Shown: positions 52,241 through 62,694, counted from the stretch's first letter. The stretch: 64,000 nt of DNA from Desulfovibrio sp. JY (GCA_021730285.1 CP082962.1:3915501-3979500), one strand, 5' to 3'. The notes: generated from the sequence alone by a model not told the origin. Numbers and translations are program-made.

Positions 52241-55120
52241 TTAATCGGCGGCGATGGGGAAGTCCTCGACCGTGCCGGGGACGCCGGTGGTCGGGGTCTG
52301 TTCGCCGTGGGTGATTTCCTTGACGCGCTCGGAGATGTAGAGGTCGAGCATCTTGAACGTCACGCGGCCGGTGTGGCGGATATCAGCCTTGCCCATGACC
52401 CCTTCGACCAGGGCCTTGGTGAAGGCGCCGTTTTGCCAGGCCGGGTTTTCCAGGGAGTACTGGCGGCCGGTGGAGGCGGCAAAAACCACCGCGCCGTTGC
52501 CGGAGCTGGCCAGTTCGTTGATGACGCCGTTGATGTCGCCCATGCCGCGCCGCTTGGTCTGCCCCATGACGGAACCGCTGTGGCAGGTATCGACGAAGAA
52601 GAGCGTCTTGCCGGCGATGTTGCGGATGGTCTTTTGGATCTCCATGAACGGCAGGCCCGAGGCGCGCAACTTTTCCAGATCCACCGTGGCCGGCAGGAAG
52701 TAGTAGTCGCCGTTTTTGTCGTCCACGCCGTGGCCGGCCAGGAAGATCATGGCCACGTCGTGCTGGGTGGTCTGGCGTTCGATCCAGTCCAGGCCGTTCA
52801 GGACGGCGTCCTTGGTGGCCGCGCCGTCGGTGAGCACGCGGGCGACCACGTCGCCGTAGAGCCGGCCTTTTTGCAACGCCATGGCGGCGGCGAAATCCTG
52901 AGCGTCCTTGGCCGGGAATTGCAGGGACAGGGCCTTGTCGTCATAGGCTCCCACGCCGATGGCCAGGACGTAGAGCTTGGCCGCCGGGGCCGCCGGGGCC
53001 GCCGCCTTGCCGGCCCACTTGAGGCGCACCGTGGCCGGGGCCGAGGAACCGTTCTTGTTCTCGGCGATGACGGAGAGCACCACGTCGCGCCGGGGAAGCG
53101 TCACCTTCGACTGCAACACGCTCGGTTCGAAGCCGCGTCCGCCAAGGGACGGATGGTCCTCGACCACGCGCGCGCCGTCGACCAGAATGCGCACGTCCGT
53201 GACGGCTTCGCCGCCGGGGCTGCGCACGGCGAATTTGACGGTCGCGTCCGGGTTGCTAAAGGCCGAGCCGGCGGACGGCGACAGGATTTCCACCACCGGC
53301 GGCCGGGCGGTCAGCACCGAGGGCGAACGGACATCGCCGCCCCGAGCCGCATTGGCGGCGGCCAGGGCCCGGTTCTCGTCCAGGGTGCGCAGGGCCAGGT
53401 CGACCACGTCCGGGCGGTGGAAGGCGTCGCGGAAACGCGAGGCCGGGAAAAAGTCGGCGGCCCGGTCCGGGCCGTTGTTGACGTTCCAGCCGATCATGTC
53501 CTCGCCGCCGGAAGACGCGTCATAGTAGCCGGACGGCGTCCACAGCACCCAGCGCCGGCCGTCGGCATTGGGGAAATAGGACAGAATCTCCCGGCCGTCC
53601 TCCATGCGATACCAGCGGATGGAACCGTCGCCCATGGCCGCCGCCACCACCCTTCCGTCACCGCTGACGTTGACGGCCCAGACGGTATCCGGGGCCGGGG
53701 TCTGCCACAGGGGGTGGCCGTCTACGCCATAGGCCCGCACATTCCACGACGTGCCGAGCACGAGCCGCCGGCCGTCCGGGGCGATGGCCAGGGAATAAGC
53801 CGTCTCGAATTCCTTGAGCGGGAGCGCCTTGCCGTTGAGCTGTGGCGTACGGCCGCCCTCCCAGCCCGTGACCACGATGCCGGGGGCCTGGGTACGGGGC
53901 GCGGCCATGCCGGGCGTGGGCGCTTCGATCTGGCGCAGGTCGCGACCGGGCAGGGCGAAACGGTACAGACCCTTTTTGGGCGTGGCGTCATAGGCCACGG
54001 TCTCGCCGGTGCGGTCGAGGTAAAAACGCTTGGCCGAGGCGCGAAAGTCGCGAATGGCCGGGGATCGCGTCATGCCGAAGGTACCGTCCGGGCGCAGCAC
54101 GCCCCAGCGCGGGGCCACGGTGCCGTAGGCCAGACCGCCGTCGGGCAGGGGGCAAAGGGTCACCACGGCGGACTTGCCCGTGTCCAGGTCCTGGTAGGCG
54201 ACAAAATCGGCGGGCTTGAAACGCCGCACCGGACAGCCGTGGTCCGTGACCCAGCGCCCGGCGGCCAGAAGCGACCCGTCGGCGGCAAAGGCCACCGAGG
54301 CCAGATTCCCGTTGTCCACGCCGGTCAGGTTCGGCGCGCCGAGCAGGTTCAGGGTCTCGGCGTCAAGGACCGTGACGGCGGCGGTGTCGGTAAAACCCAC
54401 GGCGAGCTGGGTCCCGTCCGGGGAAAAGGCCAGGGAAAAGGGACGCGCTCCGCCCTGGGTCCTGGTCTTGGCTACAAGCGACAGGCTCGTGTCCGTCACC
54501 TTGTATAGGCGGATGGCCCCGTCGTAGCAGGTGGTGGCCAGATGGCCCTTGCCGTCGAAAGCCGCGCCGTAGGATTCGCCGCCGTAGTCCTTGTCCCCGC
54601 CGACCAGGGACAGGTCGGACAGCCGCCAGACGCGCACGCCCTCCTCACCCATGACCGCGGCCAGGTACGCGCCGTCGTGGGATACGGCCAGGTGGTTGAT
54701 GACGCTCGGCAGGCCGGTCAGGCGCTTGACCAAACGGCCGGTCTCACGCTCGAAGATGTAGATGCTGTGCGTCTTGTCCCAGCCATAGCCGGTCCAGCCG
54801 CCGCAAAAGACGTAGCGGCCGTCGGGGCTCATGGCCACACTATAAAGCCTGCCCTCGTAGCCGTGGCCGATGGGCGGGCGCAACACGCGCAGCTGTTCGC
54901 CGGTCTTGATGTCCCAGACGCGGCAGGTTTTATCATCCGAGGCGGTGGCCAGATAGCGGCCGAGGCCATCCACGGCGATGCGCTTTATGAGCGCCGTGTG
55001 CATGCCGGTTTCGATGCGCAGTATGGGTTCGGCCGGCGGTGTGCCGGCGCCAGCGGCGGTGGCATGGCAGAAGGCGACAAGGATCAGGACAGCGGTCAGG
55101 ATCAGGACGCGAAGGCGCAT
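52241..55120 (-). CDS. Exported WD40-caspase (peptidase C14) protein
   Basis: A 959-residue protein. Signal peptide about 1-23; a WD40 propeller region (about 35-600) with repeated blades (LATASDDKTCRVWD); an Ig-like linker (about 660-730); and a C-terminal caspase-fold peptidase (about 740-955) whose catalytic dyad is visible as H797 in AGHG and C846 in DTCHSG. Caspase-like bacterial proteins with WD40 sensors usually lack export signals; this one seems periplasmic. Its substrate is unknown. GGAG before the ATG at 55120. Confidence 0.88.
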   Translation of the reverse strand: MRLRVLILTAVLILVAFCHATAAGAGTPPAEPILRIETGMHTALIKRIAVDGLGRYLATASDDKTCRVWDIKTGEQLRVLRPPIGHGYEGRLYSVAMSPDGRYVFCGGWTGYGWDKTHSIYIFERETGRLVKRLTGLPSVINHLAVSHDGAYLAAVMGEEGVRVWRLSDLSLVGGDKDYGGESYGAAFDGKGHLATTCYDGAIRLYKVTDTSLSLVAKTRTQGGARPFSLAFSPDGTQLAVGFTDTAAVTVLDAETLNLLGAPNLTGVDNGNLASVAFAADGSLLAAGRWVTDHGCPVRRFKPADFVAYQDLDTGKSAVVTLCPLPDGGLAYGTVAPRWGVLRPDGTFGMTRSPAIRDFRASAKRFYLDRTGETVAYDATPKKGLYRFALPGRDLRQIEAPTPGMAAPRTQAPGIVVTGWEGGRTPQLNGKALPLKEFETAYSLAIAPDGRRLVLGTSWNVRAYGVDGHPLWQTPAPDTVWAVNVSGDGRVVAAAMGDGSIRWYRMEDGREILSYFPNADGRRWVLWTPSGYYDASSGGEDMIGWNVNNGPDRAADFFPASRFRDAFHRPDVVDLALRTLDENRALAAANAARGGDVRSPSVLTARPPVVEILSPSAGSAFSNPDATVKFAVRSPGGEAVTDVRILVDGARVVEDHPSLGGRGFEPSVLQSKVTLPRRDVVLSVIAENKNGSSAPATVRLKWAGKAAAPAAPAAKLYVLAIGVGAYDDKALSLQFPAKDAQDFAAAMALQKGRLYGDVVARVLTDGAATKDAVLNGLDWIERQTTQHDVAMIFLAGHGVDDKNGDYYFLPATVDLEKLRASGLPFMEIQKTIRNIAGKTLFFVDTCHSGSVMGQTKRRGMGDINGVINELASSGNGAVVFAASTGRQYSLENPAWQNGAFTKALVEGVMGKADIRHTGRVTFKMLDLYISERVKEITHGEQTPTTGVPGTVEDFPIAAD

Positions 55121-55324
55121 ACGGTCACTCCTCGCCCCGTAACGGGCGGCGCGCATTCTTGTCCTAGTCGCAAACGGCGTCAAGAGGCAGGAATGCGCGC
55201 CCGGGGAAACGCGCCCAAAAGGGCAGGCCCCCCTCTCGCACATTCTCCTTCCCAACGTCTTTCCGGTACGGCGGTTGTGCGGATAACAGGCTATTATTCT
55301 TAAGAGACTTGAGAAAGGGGCTCC

Positions 55325-55358
55325 GGGGGAAACCCTTTCCTCAGAAAGAATTTCCCCC
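55325..55358 (-). terminator. Hairpin after the AMMECR1 gene
   Basis: GGGGGAAA and TTTCCCCC outer stem with an inner TTTC/GAAA stem, seven nt past the stop of the minus-strand AMMECR1 gene; member of the looser hairpin group. The remainder of the gap (55121-55324) includes a degenerate copy of the main palindromic family near 55200-55250. Confidence 0.55.
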
Positions 55359-55364
55359 AGGATT

Positions 55365-55916
55365 TTAAAAAACTTCAGCTTCGAACCAAAATATCTGAGT
55401 GGCCGGATCCTTCCAGCAACCGGGTTCCATGCCGGCCTTGCGGCAGGTCTGGCCCAGAAACGTCTCCCGGTCCCAACCCCACTCCACCGGCACCTGGGGC
55501 AGGAGCAGCCCCGAACGCCCGCCCCGGCGCATGAGCAGCCCATGGCGGCCCACTTCCACCAGATTCGGGTCCGGACAAGGCGTCAGGGGACTGAGGACCG
55601 ATATTTCCACGGTGACGGCTTCGAACTCCTCACGCGTCAGCGGCGGAAAGCGCGGGTCCTCGAAGGCCGCCGCCTCGGCCATGGCGGCGATGGTCGTAAA
55701 AAGCGGCAGGTCGCCGACGATATGGCCGATGCAGCCCCGCAGCCGGCCGCGCAGATTGAGTGTGACGAAAGCGCCGTAGGGCTCGCGCAGCTTGTCCGTC
55801 GGCGGTTCAGGCACGGCGACCGCTTTGCCGGCCAGCCTCGCGGCGATGCGCATCTTGACGCAATTCTTGAGATAATCCTTTTCTTCCCCGGTCAAGGCAA
55901 AATGAAACGCGTCCAT
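55365..55916 (-). CDS. AMMECR1-domain protein
   Basis: A 183-residue AMMECR1 domain, with LRGCIGH at about 57-63 as the family mark and the FEDPRFPPLTREE block. In bacteria it is 'system protein A' of the AmmeMemoRadiSam set, whose Memo and radical-SAM partners are not adjacent here. GGAGG precedes the ATG at 55916, preferred over TTG 55931. Function unknown. Confidence 0.92.
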   Translation of the reverse strand: MDAFHFALTGEEKDYLKNCVKMRIAARLAGKAVAVPEPPTDKLREPYGAFVTLNLRGRLRGCIGHIVGDLPLFTTIAAMAEAAAFEDPRFPPLTREEFEAVTVEISVLSPLTPCPDPNLVEVGRHGLLMRRGGRSGLLLPQVPVEWGWDRETFLGQTCRKAGMEPGCWKDPATQIFWFEAEVF

Positions 55917-55998
55917 GGTTTCCTCCGGCAAACGGCTTCACTGTCCATTCCCTTTTGCGCCCTGTCGCCAGAAGGAGCAAGTCGGGGAGCGCCCGTTC

Positions 55999-56862
55999 CT
56001 ACCGACAGCATTCCCCGAGCAGGGCGTAAAACTCACCGGCCGTGGCCTGCATGAGAAAATGACAATCCGTCGGAAACGGACGCTGCCTGATGTCGTGCTG
56101 CTGCAAAAAGTTCAGCGTTTCCGGGACGAGGTCCCGGCCGTAGGCATAGGTGACGGGCATTTTCAGTCCGGCCAAGGCCGCGCCGGCGGCATGGCTCCAT
56201 TTCCCGGGCAGGGACTTGGCTTCCCGGCGCACGGCCATCACGGTACCGGCAAAGGCCTCCCGGCGGCAAAATCGCAACGAGGCATAGTAATGCCGGCAAA
56301 AGGGAAACCGGCCGAGGTAATCGCGAAAAATCACCTGTTCCCGAAACGTGTCGTACCATTCGTCGAACCGGCCGGAGAGCCTTGCCGCCTCGGCATGGGC
56401 GGTAATGAACGAGCCGAAGCGGGTGACCGAGGCCTCGGCCAGAATCAGATGGGCCACCTCGCCCGGCGCGGCGTCGCGACAGTAATAAATGGCCGGGATG
56501 CCGCCCACGGAATGCCCGACCAGATACAGGGGATTCGGACGCAGGCCGTATTCCGACGTCAGGTGGTTCAGGACCGCCCGGACCCTTCCGGTCGCGGCCT
56601 CCATGGAATAGTCCCTGGCGGCGGGGCTGGCTCCATGGCCGGCCATGTCCGGAACGATAAGACTGGCTCCGGCCAGGTAGCGCGTCTCGAAGGCCTCCTC
56701 GAAGGCCAGATGGGAATCGCCGAGGCCATGCAGACAGACCACGGCCGGGGCTCGGCCGGAAATGATCCGGACCCGGGCATAAACCGGTGCGTCGTCCGTC
56801 GGCACGAGGACCTCGCGTATCCCCATGTCGCCGCGTTGCTCCGAAGCAAAGAATTTTCCCAT
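55999..56862 (-). CDS. Alpha/beta-hydrolase
   Basis: About 287 residues with CLHGLGDSH, the nucleophile Ser in GHSVGG, and a C-terminal His in TDCHFLMQ. Typical of carboxylesterase or lipase-like hydrolases; the substrate is unknown. Start is one of several: ATG 56862 has a G-rich ribosome site; 56826 and 56889 are alternatives. Divergent from the chemoreceptor at 56981. Confidence 0.83.
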   Translation of the reverse strand: MGKFFASEQRGDMGIREVLVPTDDAPVYARVRIISGRAPAVVCLHGLGDSHLAFEEAFETRYLAGASLIVPDMAGHGASPAARDYSMEAATGRVRAVLNHLTSEYGLRPNPLYLVGHSVGGIPAIYYCRDAAPGEVAHLILAEASVTRFGSFITAHAEAARLSGRFDEWYDTFREQVIFRDYLGRFPFCRHYYASLRFCRREAFAGTVMAVRREAKSLPGKWSHAAGAALAGLKMPVTYAYGRDLVPETLNFLQQHDIRQRPFPTDCHFLMQATAGEFYALLGECCR

Positions 56863-56980
56863 GATCTTGACCGCCCCCCTCCAGCGCATGTAATCCTAAC
56901 GGGAATATTGAACTCCCGCCAGTCGTCCCACGGCGAGCCTGGTGGGCGGCTGCAACACTACGACAGGCGGGCAATACCTC

Positions 56981-58762
56981 ATGAAGTTCACCATCGCGAC
57001 CCGATTGGGCCTTGGCTTCGGACTGGTTCTCGCGGCCATGACCACCGGAACGCTGGTCATGACGCTCTCCATGAACGCCGTGAAGGAACGCGCGACCAAC
57101 ATCCACGCCGAAAGCCTGCCCCTGGCCGACGAAGCGGCCAGGATGCAATTTATGGCCGTGAACGTGCAACAGTTCCTCACTGACGTTTCGGCAACCGGCG
57201 AAGAAGACGGCTTCGCCGGGGCCAAAGAGGCGGCGGACACGTTTCGCAAGGGCGTTGCCAAATTCACGGAAGCGGCACGCCAAAGAAACGACGCCGCCCT
57301 GCGGACGGAAATCGAGGCCATCGCCAAGGATTTCGAGGCCATGAACGATGTCGGCGTCCGCATGGCCAAGGCCTACATCACAAACGGCCGCGAGGCCGGC
57401 AACGCGCTGATGCAGGACTTCGACGCGCGAACCGAAGCCCTGGCCAAGCGCATCAATCCGCTCAAAGAGCGACAGTTCAAGAGAGCCGGTGCCCAGGTTT
57501 CCGCCGTGGTCGACTCCCTGGCCTCGGACCTGACCCTGCAATACGTCCTGCTCGCCCTGTCGCTGGCCATCGGCGTGGTCACGGCCTGGCTGGTTTCCAG
57601 AAGCATCGGAAGACAGCTCGGGGCCGAGCCCGAGGAAGTGGCCGCCCTGGCCCGGGAAGTGGCCGCCGGACACTTCGACAACGTCCAGGCCGCCTGCAAC
57701 CGCAACGGCCACACCTGCGGGGTCATGTCGGCCATGGCCGAGATGGCCAAGAAACTGCGGGCCTCGTTCGAGGACGCCGCGGCCGGCAAGGCCGCGGCCG
57801 AAGCCAAAAGCGCCGAAGCCGAACGCAGCAAGCTCGCGGCCGAACAGGCCATGGGCCAGGCCGAGCACGCGCGACTCGCCGGCATGGCCGAAGCGGCCGA
57901 CCGCCTGGAAGACCTGGCCGATGTCGTGGCCCGGGCCGGCAACACCCTGACCGACCGCGTGGCCCAGGTTTCGGGTGGCACCCAGCGTCAATACGACCGC
58001 ACGACCGAAACAGCCACGGCCATGGAGGAACTCAACGCCACCGTGCTCGCGGTGGCCCAAAACGCCGGCAGGGCATCGGAAAGCGCCCAGGCCGCCCGGG
58101 AAGGGGCAAAGCAGGGGCTCACCGCCACCGAAGAGGTTTCCCACTCCATCGAACGGGTCCGGGAGCTCTCCCTCGGGCTCAAGGCCAGCCTCGACGGACT
58201 GGGCGAGCGGGCCAAGGGCATTGCCGCCATCATGAACGTCATCTCCGACATCGCCGACCAGACGAATCTGCTGGCCTTAAACGCCGCCATCGAGGCCGCC
58301 CGGGCCGGCGATGCCGGGCGAGGCTTCGCCGTGGTCGCCGACGAGGTCAGGAAGTTGGCCGAAAAAACCATGCAGGCAACCGGTGAGGTCGCGGCCGTGG
58401 TCACGGCCATAAACGACGGCGTGCGGGAAAACGTGGCCGGCATGGACACGGCCGTGGATGCCGTTGCCGCCACCACGGAACTCGCCGGTAAATCCGGAGA
58501 CGCCCTGCGCCATATCGTTGCCATGATGGAGTCCACCACCGAGGAAATCCGGCAGATCGCCGACGCCTCGCAGCAGCAGTCCGCCGCCTCGGACGAGATC
58601 AACCGGGCCCTGGCCGACATCAGTCTCGTGTCGGAAGAGACGGCCCAGGGCATGGACGATGCCCGGGGGGAACTGGACCGGCTGTCCCAGTCGGCGGCGC
58701 AACTCGCCGCGCTGATCGACGGACTGCGCCGGGAAGGCTCCCCCGCCCTCCCGAGTGTATAA
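56981..58762 (+). CDS. Methyl-accepting chemotaxis protein
   Basis: A 593-residue receptor: TM1 about 10-30, periplasmic four-helix sensor (about 35-180), TM2 about 190-210, HAMP-like linker, long signalling coiled coil with the conserved tip ([26 protein letters not shown]). No hemerythrin domain, unlike its neighbour. No methylation pentapeptide. Ligand unknown. It ends facing the hemerythrin receptor. Confidence 0.93.
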   Translation: MKFTIATRLGLGFGLVLAAMTTGTLVMTLSMNAVKERATNIHAESLPLADEAARMQFMAVNVQQFLTDVSATGEEDGFAGAKEAADTFRKGVAKFTEAARQRNDAALRTEIEAIAKDFEAMNDVGVRMAKAYITNGREAGNALMQDFDARTEALAKRINPLKERQFKRAGAQVSAVVDSLASDLTLQYVLLALSLAIGVVTAWLVSRSIGRQLGAEPEEVAALAREVAAGHFDNVQAACNRNGHTCGVMSAMAEMAKKLRASFEDAAAGKAAAEAKSAEAERSKLAAEQAMGQAEHARLAGMAEAADRLEDLADVVARAGNTLTDRVAQVSGGTQRQYDRTTETATAMEELNATVLAVAQNAGRASESAQAAREGAKQGLTATEEVSHSIERVRELSLGLKASLDGLGERAKGIAAIMNVISDIADQTNLLALNAAIEAARAGDAGRGFAVVADEVRKLAEKTMQATGEVAAVVTAINDGVRENVAGMDTAVDAVAATTELAGKSGDALRHIVAMMESTTEEIRQIADASQQQSAASDEINRALADISLVSEETAQGMDDARGELDRLSQSAAQLAALIDGLRREGSPALPSV

Positions 58763-58781
58763 TCCTTTTGCAATGAGAGAT

Positions 58782-58816
58782 GGGGGGAAACCTTGTCTTA
58801 CGAAAGGTTTCCCCCC
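58782..58816. terminator. Hairpin after the chemoreceptor
   Basis: GGGGGGAAACCTT and AAAGGTTTCCCCCC arms, 20 nt after the chemoreceptor stop. It belongs to the looser GGGGGAAACC hairpin group. Confidence 0.55.
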
Positions 58817-58903
58817 AGGCCCCCCTTCCAAAGACTTTCAACGGTTACAGAGCGTTACCATGAGAGCGCCTATCACCGTGAAAAGTTTTTGGGAGGGGAG
58901 AGC

Positions 58904-58946
58904 GCGAGAGGGGGACCCTTTTTTCCAAAAAGGGTCCCCCTCTCGC
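58904..58946 (-). repeat. Palindromic 3'-end element, copy 8
   Basis: Reverse orientation, 23 nt past the stop of the minus-strand hemerythrin receptor. GCGAGAGGGGGACCC and GGGTCCCCCTCTCGC arms with an inner TTTTT/AAAAA stem; the GCTCTCCCCTCCCAAAAAC tail reads on the minus strand. Confidence 0.75.
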
Positions 58947-58968
58947 ATCTTCCTCACCTCTCAAAAGC

Positions 58969-61338
58969 TCAACGAACGCCGCGTTCGTTGAAGAACGAAC
59001 TGTACTTCTGGTCGGTGCCCTTGATGTGGCCGACGAGCCAGTTTTTCAGGAAGTTCATGACCTCGTTGGTCAGCGCCACCTTGTTGGCCCGGAAGTCTTT
59101 GCCAAAGGCGAGGACCTTGTCCACGAACTTCTCGTGCTCCTTGCGGTGGTTGAGGTAGCCCGGATACTTGTACTGCTCCATGAGCTTTTCCTCGAAACCG
59201 AAATGCTCCACCGCGTATTCCTCGAGTTCGCGCAGGATGCTTTCCACCTGATCCTTGCCCTTTCCGCTGCGCATGGCCTCGTGCAGGTCGCAGATCATCC
59301 GCACCAGCTTCTGGTGCTGGCTGTCGATTTCCTGGATGCCGACGGCCAGGGATTGGTCCCAGATGAGGATGGCGTCGTTGATGGAGCAGGACACGGAACC
59401 ACCGTTGCCGGATGCGGATTTGGCCGGCGCGGCATGGGCAGGAGCAGGATGCGCGGACGTGGCCTTAGGCGCGGGCTTGGCCGGCGCATGGGGAAGAGCC
59501 TTGGCCGCGGCCGGACGCCGGGGAGCGGGCAGCGACTTGGCGGCGGGCCGACTCGACGGCAGGGACGGCACTCTGGGGCTTGCGGCCACAGCACGCGGCG
59601 CGCCGGCCTTTTTCGGATGGCCCGCGGTCGTATCGCCGGTCATGCGGCGAATGACGTCGTCAAGTTCGCCGGACAAGGCGGACAGGGCGGACAGGGCGGC
59701 GGTGGCGGTTTCCATGCCGTCGGCGGTCTCGCCGGCGATGCGGTTGACCTCTTCCACGGCCCGGTTGATCTCTTCGGAGGTGGCGGACTGTTCCTCCGAG
59801 GCCGTGGCGATGGAGGCGACTTGCGAGGCCGTGGCGTCAACGATGCCCACGATCTCGTCCATGAAGCGGCCCGAAGCGGCGGCGGCGGCGGTGCTCTCCT
59901 CGATGCCCTGGGCGGCGGATTCCACGGCGGCGATGTTCTCGCGGGCCTGTCCCTGGATGGAGATCACGGCCTCTCCCACCTCCTTGGTGGCGGTCATGGT
60001 CTTTTCGGCCAGCTTCCTGACCTCGTCGGCGACCACGGCGAAGCCCCGCCCGGCATCGCCGGCCCGAGCGGCCTCGATGGCGGCGTTTAAGGCCAGCAGG
60101 TTCGTCTGGTCGGCGATGTCGGAGATGACGTTCATGATATGACCGATGCTGTCGGCCTGCTGGCCAAGGCGGGTCATGGATTCCTTGAGTTCCAGGATGC
60201 GCTGGCGGATGACTTCGATGGACTCGACGGCGGAGCGCACGCCCTCGGCCCCTGTGAGCGCCTTGCCCTTGGCCTCGTCGGCGCTGGTCGCCGCCGCGGA
60301 GGCGTTGTGGGCAACCTCGAGCACGGTGGCGTTCATCTCTTCCATGGCCGTGGCCGTCTCGATCATGCGGTCGCGCTGGTGCTGGGCGCCGCCGGCCACG
60401 AGTTGGGCCTGCTCGAGCAGACTCGCCGACTCGTCCATGACGGATTCGGACACGCTTCTGGCCTGGGCCGCGGCTTCATGCATGCGGGCAAGCAATTCGT
60501 TGGTGCGGGTTTCCTGTTCCCGGGTCGCCACGAGGGCCGAATGGGTTTCGGCGGCCTGGAGCTCGCACTCCTGCCCCTTTTTCTGGGTCTCGCTCATTTC
60601 CTGTTCCAGCGAGGCCACCATGCGGGACAAGGCGTCCCGCAGTTCGGAGAGCTCCGGGGGGTAGTTTCCGGCGGCCCGGGCCTTGAGGTTCCCCTGGGCC
60701 ACGGCCGTGGCGTATTCCCGAAGCCGGGTCAGCGGGGCATTCAGGCTGCGGCTCAAAAGCACCAGCACGGACAAGAAAACCACCGCGCCAAGCGCCATGC
60801 CGCTGGCCTGGATCGTCATCAATGTCGTGACGTTGCCCTCGGCGATCTCTTCCAGCCTGTCGACGGCCTTGTCCTGGGCGAGCGCCATGTCCTCCGCAGC
60901 GGCCGCCAGCCTGTCGGCCGTGGTGCTGTCAGGCTTGGACAGCATGGTTTCCACTTCGGCCACGAAGGGCTTGATGCGCGCGGCGGCGGCCATGAGCAGG
61001 GCCGCCGTTTCGCGGTCGGCCTTGGGGATATGGAAGCCCTTACCGTCGTTGTAGTCGCCGCCGGCTATCAGCAGGTTCTGGACGTCTGCGAAGGCGACCA
61101 GGCGCTTACGCACATCCTCGGCCAGGGCGGCATTGCCTTTCCCGGACTTGGCGTTCTGGGCATAGGCCAGAGCGTCCTTGGCGATTTTCTGGACCTGCAT
61201 CCACTGCCGTCCGGCCAGGGTGCTGACGAGTCCGTCCGCCTTTTGGGAAGCGGTCAGGCTCCAGGTGGCGCCGAACATCACGCAACTTAAAAGGAACATG
61301 ATCGCGAGGGAGCAGAGAACCTGCAGACGAATACTCAT
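58969..61338 (-). CDS. Chemotaxis receptor with C-terminal hemerythrin domain (DcrH-like)
   Basis: A 789-residue chemoreceptor: TM1 about 8-30, periplasmic sensor, TM2 about 188-208, HAMP, signalling coiled coil, a Pro/Ala-rich linker (about 575-655) and a bacteriohemerythrin domain (657-789). All seven diiron ligands are present: H675, H712, E716, H731, H735, H771 and D776, with the spacing of oxygen-binding hemerythrins. This is the architecture of DcrH of D. vulgaris, which senses oxygen. AAGGAG before the ATG at 61338. A strong inverted repeat abuts the ribosome site (61351-61395). Confidence 0.95.
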   Translation of the reverse strand: MSIRLQVLCSLAIMFLLSCVMFGATWSLTASQKADGLVSTLAGRQWMQVQKIAKDALAYAQNAKSGKGNAALAEDVRKRLVAFADVQNLLIAGGDYNDGKGFHIPKADRETAALLMAAAARIKPFVAEVETMLSKPDSTTADRLAAAAEDMALAQDKAVDRLEEIAEGNVTTLMTIQASGMALGAVVFLSVLVLLSRSLNAPLTRLREYATAVAQGNLKARAAGNYPPELSELRDALSRMVASLEQEMSETQKKGQECELQAAETHSALVATREQETRTNELLARMHEAAAQARSVSESVMDESASLLEQAQLVAGGAQHQRDRMIETATAMEEMNATVLEVAHNASAAATSADEAKGKALTGAEGVRSAVESIEVIRQRILELKESMTRLGQQADSIGHIMNVISDIADQTNLLALNAAIEAARAGDAGRGFAVVADEVRKLAEKTMTATKEVGEAVISIQGQARENIAAVESAAQGIEESTAAAAASGRFMDEIVGIVDATASQVASIATASEEQSATSEEINRAVEEVNRIAGETADGMETATAALSALSALSGELDDVIRRMTGDTTAGHPKKAGAPRAVAASPRVPSLPSSRPAAKSLPAPRRPAAAKALPHAPAKPAPKATSAHPAPAHAAPAKSASGNGGSVSCSINDAILIWDQSLAVGIQEIDSQHQKLVRMICDLHEAMRSGKGKDQVESILRELEEYAVEHFGFEEKLMEQYKYPGYLNHRKEHEKFVDKVLAFGKDFRANKVALTNEVMNFLKNWLVGHIKGTDQKYSSFFNERGVR

Positions 61339-61350
61339 GAAAGGGCTCCT

Positions 61351-61395
61351 TGAGCCCGGGCGAGCGGTGAAATCTTGCAATACAGCCCGGGCTCA
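61351..61395 (-). other. Inverted repeat in the DcrH-like leader
   Basis: TGAGCCCGGGC and GCCCGGGCTCA, an 11-bp perfect inverted repeat with a 23-nt loop; GCCCGGGC occurs a third time at 61412. On the mRNA the hairpin ends at the ribosome site, so it may restrain translation. Confidence 0.5.
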
Positions 61396-61440
61396 GCCCT
61401 TCCAGCATGAGGCCCGGGCGAAAGTCAATGGACATTTTGG

Positions 61441-62226
61441 TTATCGGAAAAGTGAGGTTGCGGCCGAAAGCATGCCCTCGAGCTCCGCGTCGCGAAGAGA
61501 CAGGCGGCGACGCAGCAGCCCGATCTCGTCGCCGGGATCAAAAAGCGGGTAATCGCTGCCGAAAAGGATGCGTTCGCGGGGATGACCGTCCACGATGCGG
61601 TGCAGGGTGTCGTCGTCGATAAAGGACAGGGAACTCGACGTGTCGATGTAGACGTCCTTGCCCACGAGATGCTCCAGCACATACTGCCAATGGAGATACC
61701 CCCCCAGGTGCGCGGCGATGACCGTCAGCCCGGGGAAATCGCGCACAATGGCCGCCACCTTGTCCGGGGAGGAATTGTTCTGCTCGGGCGGCAGGTTGTC
61801 GCCCACGTGGAGCATCACCATGAAGCGGCCGGACAGGGCCTCGAAAATCGGCCAGAGCCGATGGTCGTCCAGGCGGAAACCCTGGAAATCGGCGTGGAAC
61901 TTGATGCCCTTGATACCGTTGCGTTCAAGCCTGTCCAGCTCGCGCTCGAAGTCCGGGTAGTCCGGATGCAGGGTGCCGAAGGAAAGCACCTCGGGGTTTT
62001 CCCGGTGGATGCGTATGGCCCAGTTGTTGGCCGGAACCACCTGGGCCGCGGCCGTGGCCGCATTGTGGACGACCACCCGGTCGAGTCCCGCCTTTTTGGC
62101 CCGGGCGATCAGGTCGTCGATCTGCCCCGTGCCGACGGGTTTGATGCCATAGTGGCTTTCGAGCTGGGCCAGGACCTTGTCCGATATCTTGGGATGATAG
62201 GCGTGCGTATGGATGTCGATGAACAT
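61441..62226 (-). CDS. Amidohydrolase-family (amidohydrolase 2) metallohydrolase
   Basis: A 261-residue TIM-barrel hydrolase: metal motif DIHTHAY (4-10), KFHADFQGF, HVGDN, AAHLGGY and the late Asp in FGSDYPLF. This matches amidohydrolase-2 (decarboxylase/lactonase) proteins. The ATG at 62226 starts the conserved MFIDIHTH; no clear ribosome site, but it lies 26 nt after the thioesterase stop and may be coupled. Substrate unknown. Confidence 0.88.
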   Translation of the reverse strand: MFIDIHTHAYHPKISDKVLAQLESHYGIKPVGTGQIDDLIARAKKAGLDRVVVHNAATAAAQVVPANNWAIRIHRENPEVLSFGTLHPDYPDFERELDRLERNGIKGIKFHADFQGFRLDDHRLWPIFEALSGRFMVMLHVGDNLPPEQNNSSPDKVAAIVRDFPGLTVIAAHLGGYLHWQYVLEHLVGKDVYIDTSSSLSFIDDDTLHRIVDGHPRERILFGSDYPLFDPGDEIGLLRRRLSLRDAELEGMLSAATSLFR

Positions 62227-62252
62227 GATGTGCGACAAAAAGGAGAGACAGG

Positions 62253-62687
62253 TTAGACGGCGAAAAGCTCGCGCAGCCAGCCCGGGACGGCCATGGGCCT
62301 TCCTTCGGGCGTGGTGCAGGCGTGCAGGGTCTCGCCGGCGGCCAGGAGCATCGAGGCGTCCGGCGGACCGAAAACCTGGTAGACAAAGGTGACCGAGGCC
62401 CGGCCCCAGGCGGCGATGGCGGTACGTACGGTGACCACGTCGTCGTAATGGGCGGGGCGCAGGTAGCGAACGGCCAGATCGCGCACGGGCAACCACACCC
62501 CGCGTGCCTCGACGTCGCCGTAGCTCATGCCGCGCTCCCGGATGAAATGCCCCCTGCCCCGCTCAAACCAGTGGGGATAATGCCCGTAATAGGCATAGCC
62601 CATGCGGTCCGTTTCCCCGTAGGAGACGGTCAGCTCCAGCCGGGAATCGGGGGAGGGAAAATCCTCGGGTTTTACGATAGGGGCCAT
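62253..62687 (-). CDS. Acyl-CoA thioesterase (YbgC/4HBT family)
   Basis: A 144-residue hot-dog-fold thioesterase with the YbgC-type active-site segment SYGETDRMGYAYYGHYPHWFE (catalytic Asp in ETDRMG). ATG 62687 is preferred to the longer frame from 62759, which overlaps the mutase. It starts seven bases after the mutase stop, so is cotranscribed. Physiological substrate unknown. Confidence 0.92.
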   Translation of the reverse strand: MAPIVKPEDFPSPDSRLELTVSYGETDRMGYAYYGHYPHWFERGRGHFIRERGMSYGDVEARGVWLPVRDLAVRYLRPAHYDDVVTVRTAIAAWGRASVTFVYQVFGPPDASMLLAAGETLHACTTPEGRPMAVPGWLRELFAV

Positions 62688-62694
62688 GATGCGT

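Noticed and set aside
52241-55120. Part of a defence island such as a CASPASE-based abortive-infection system
   Set aside because: No defence partners are adjacent, and the signal peptide argues against a cytoplasmic effector.
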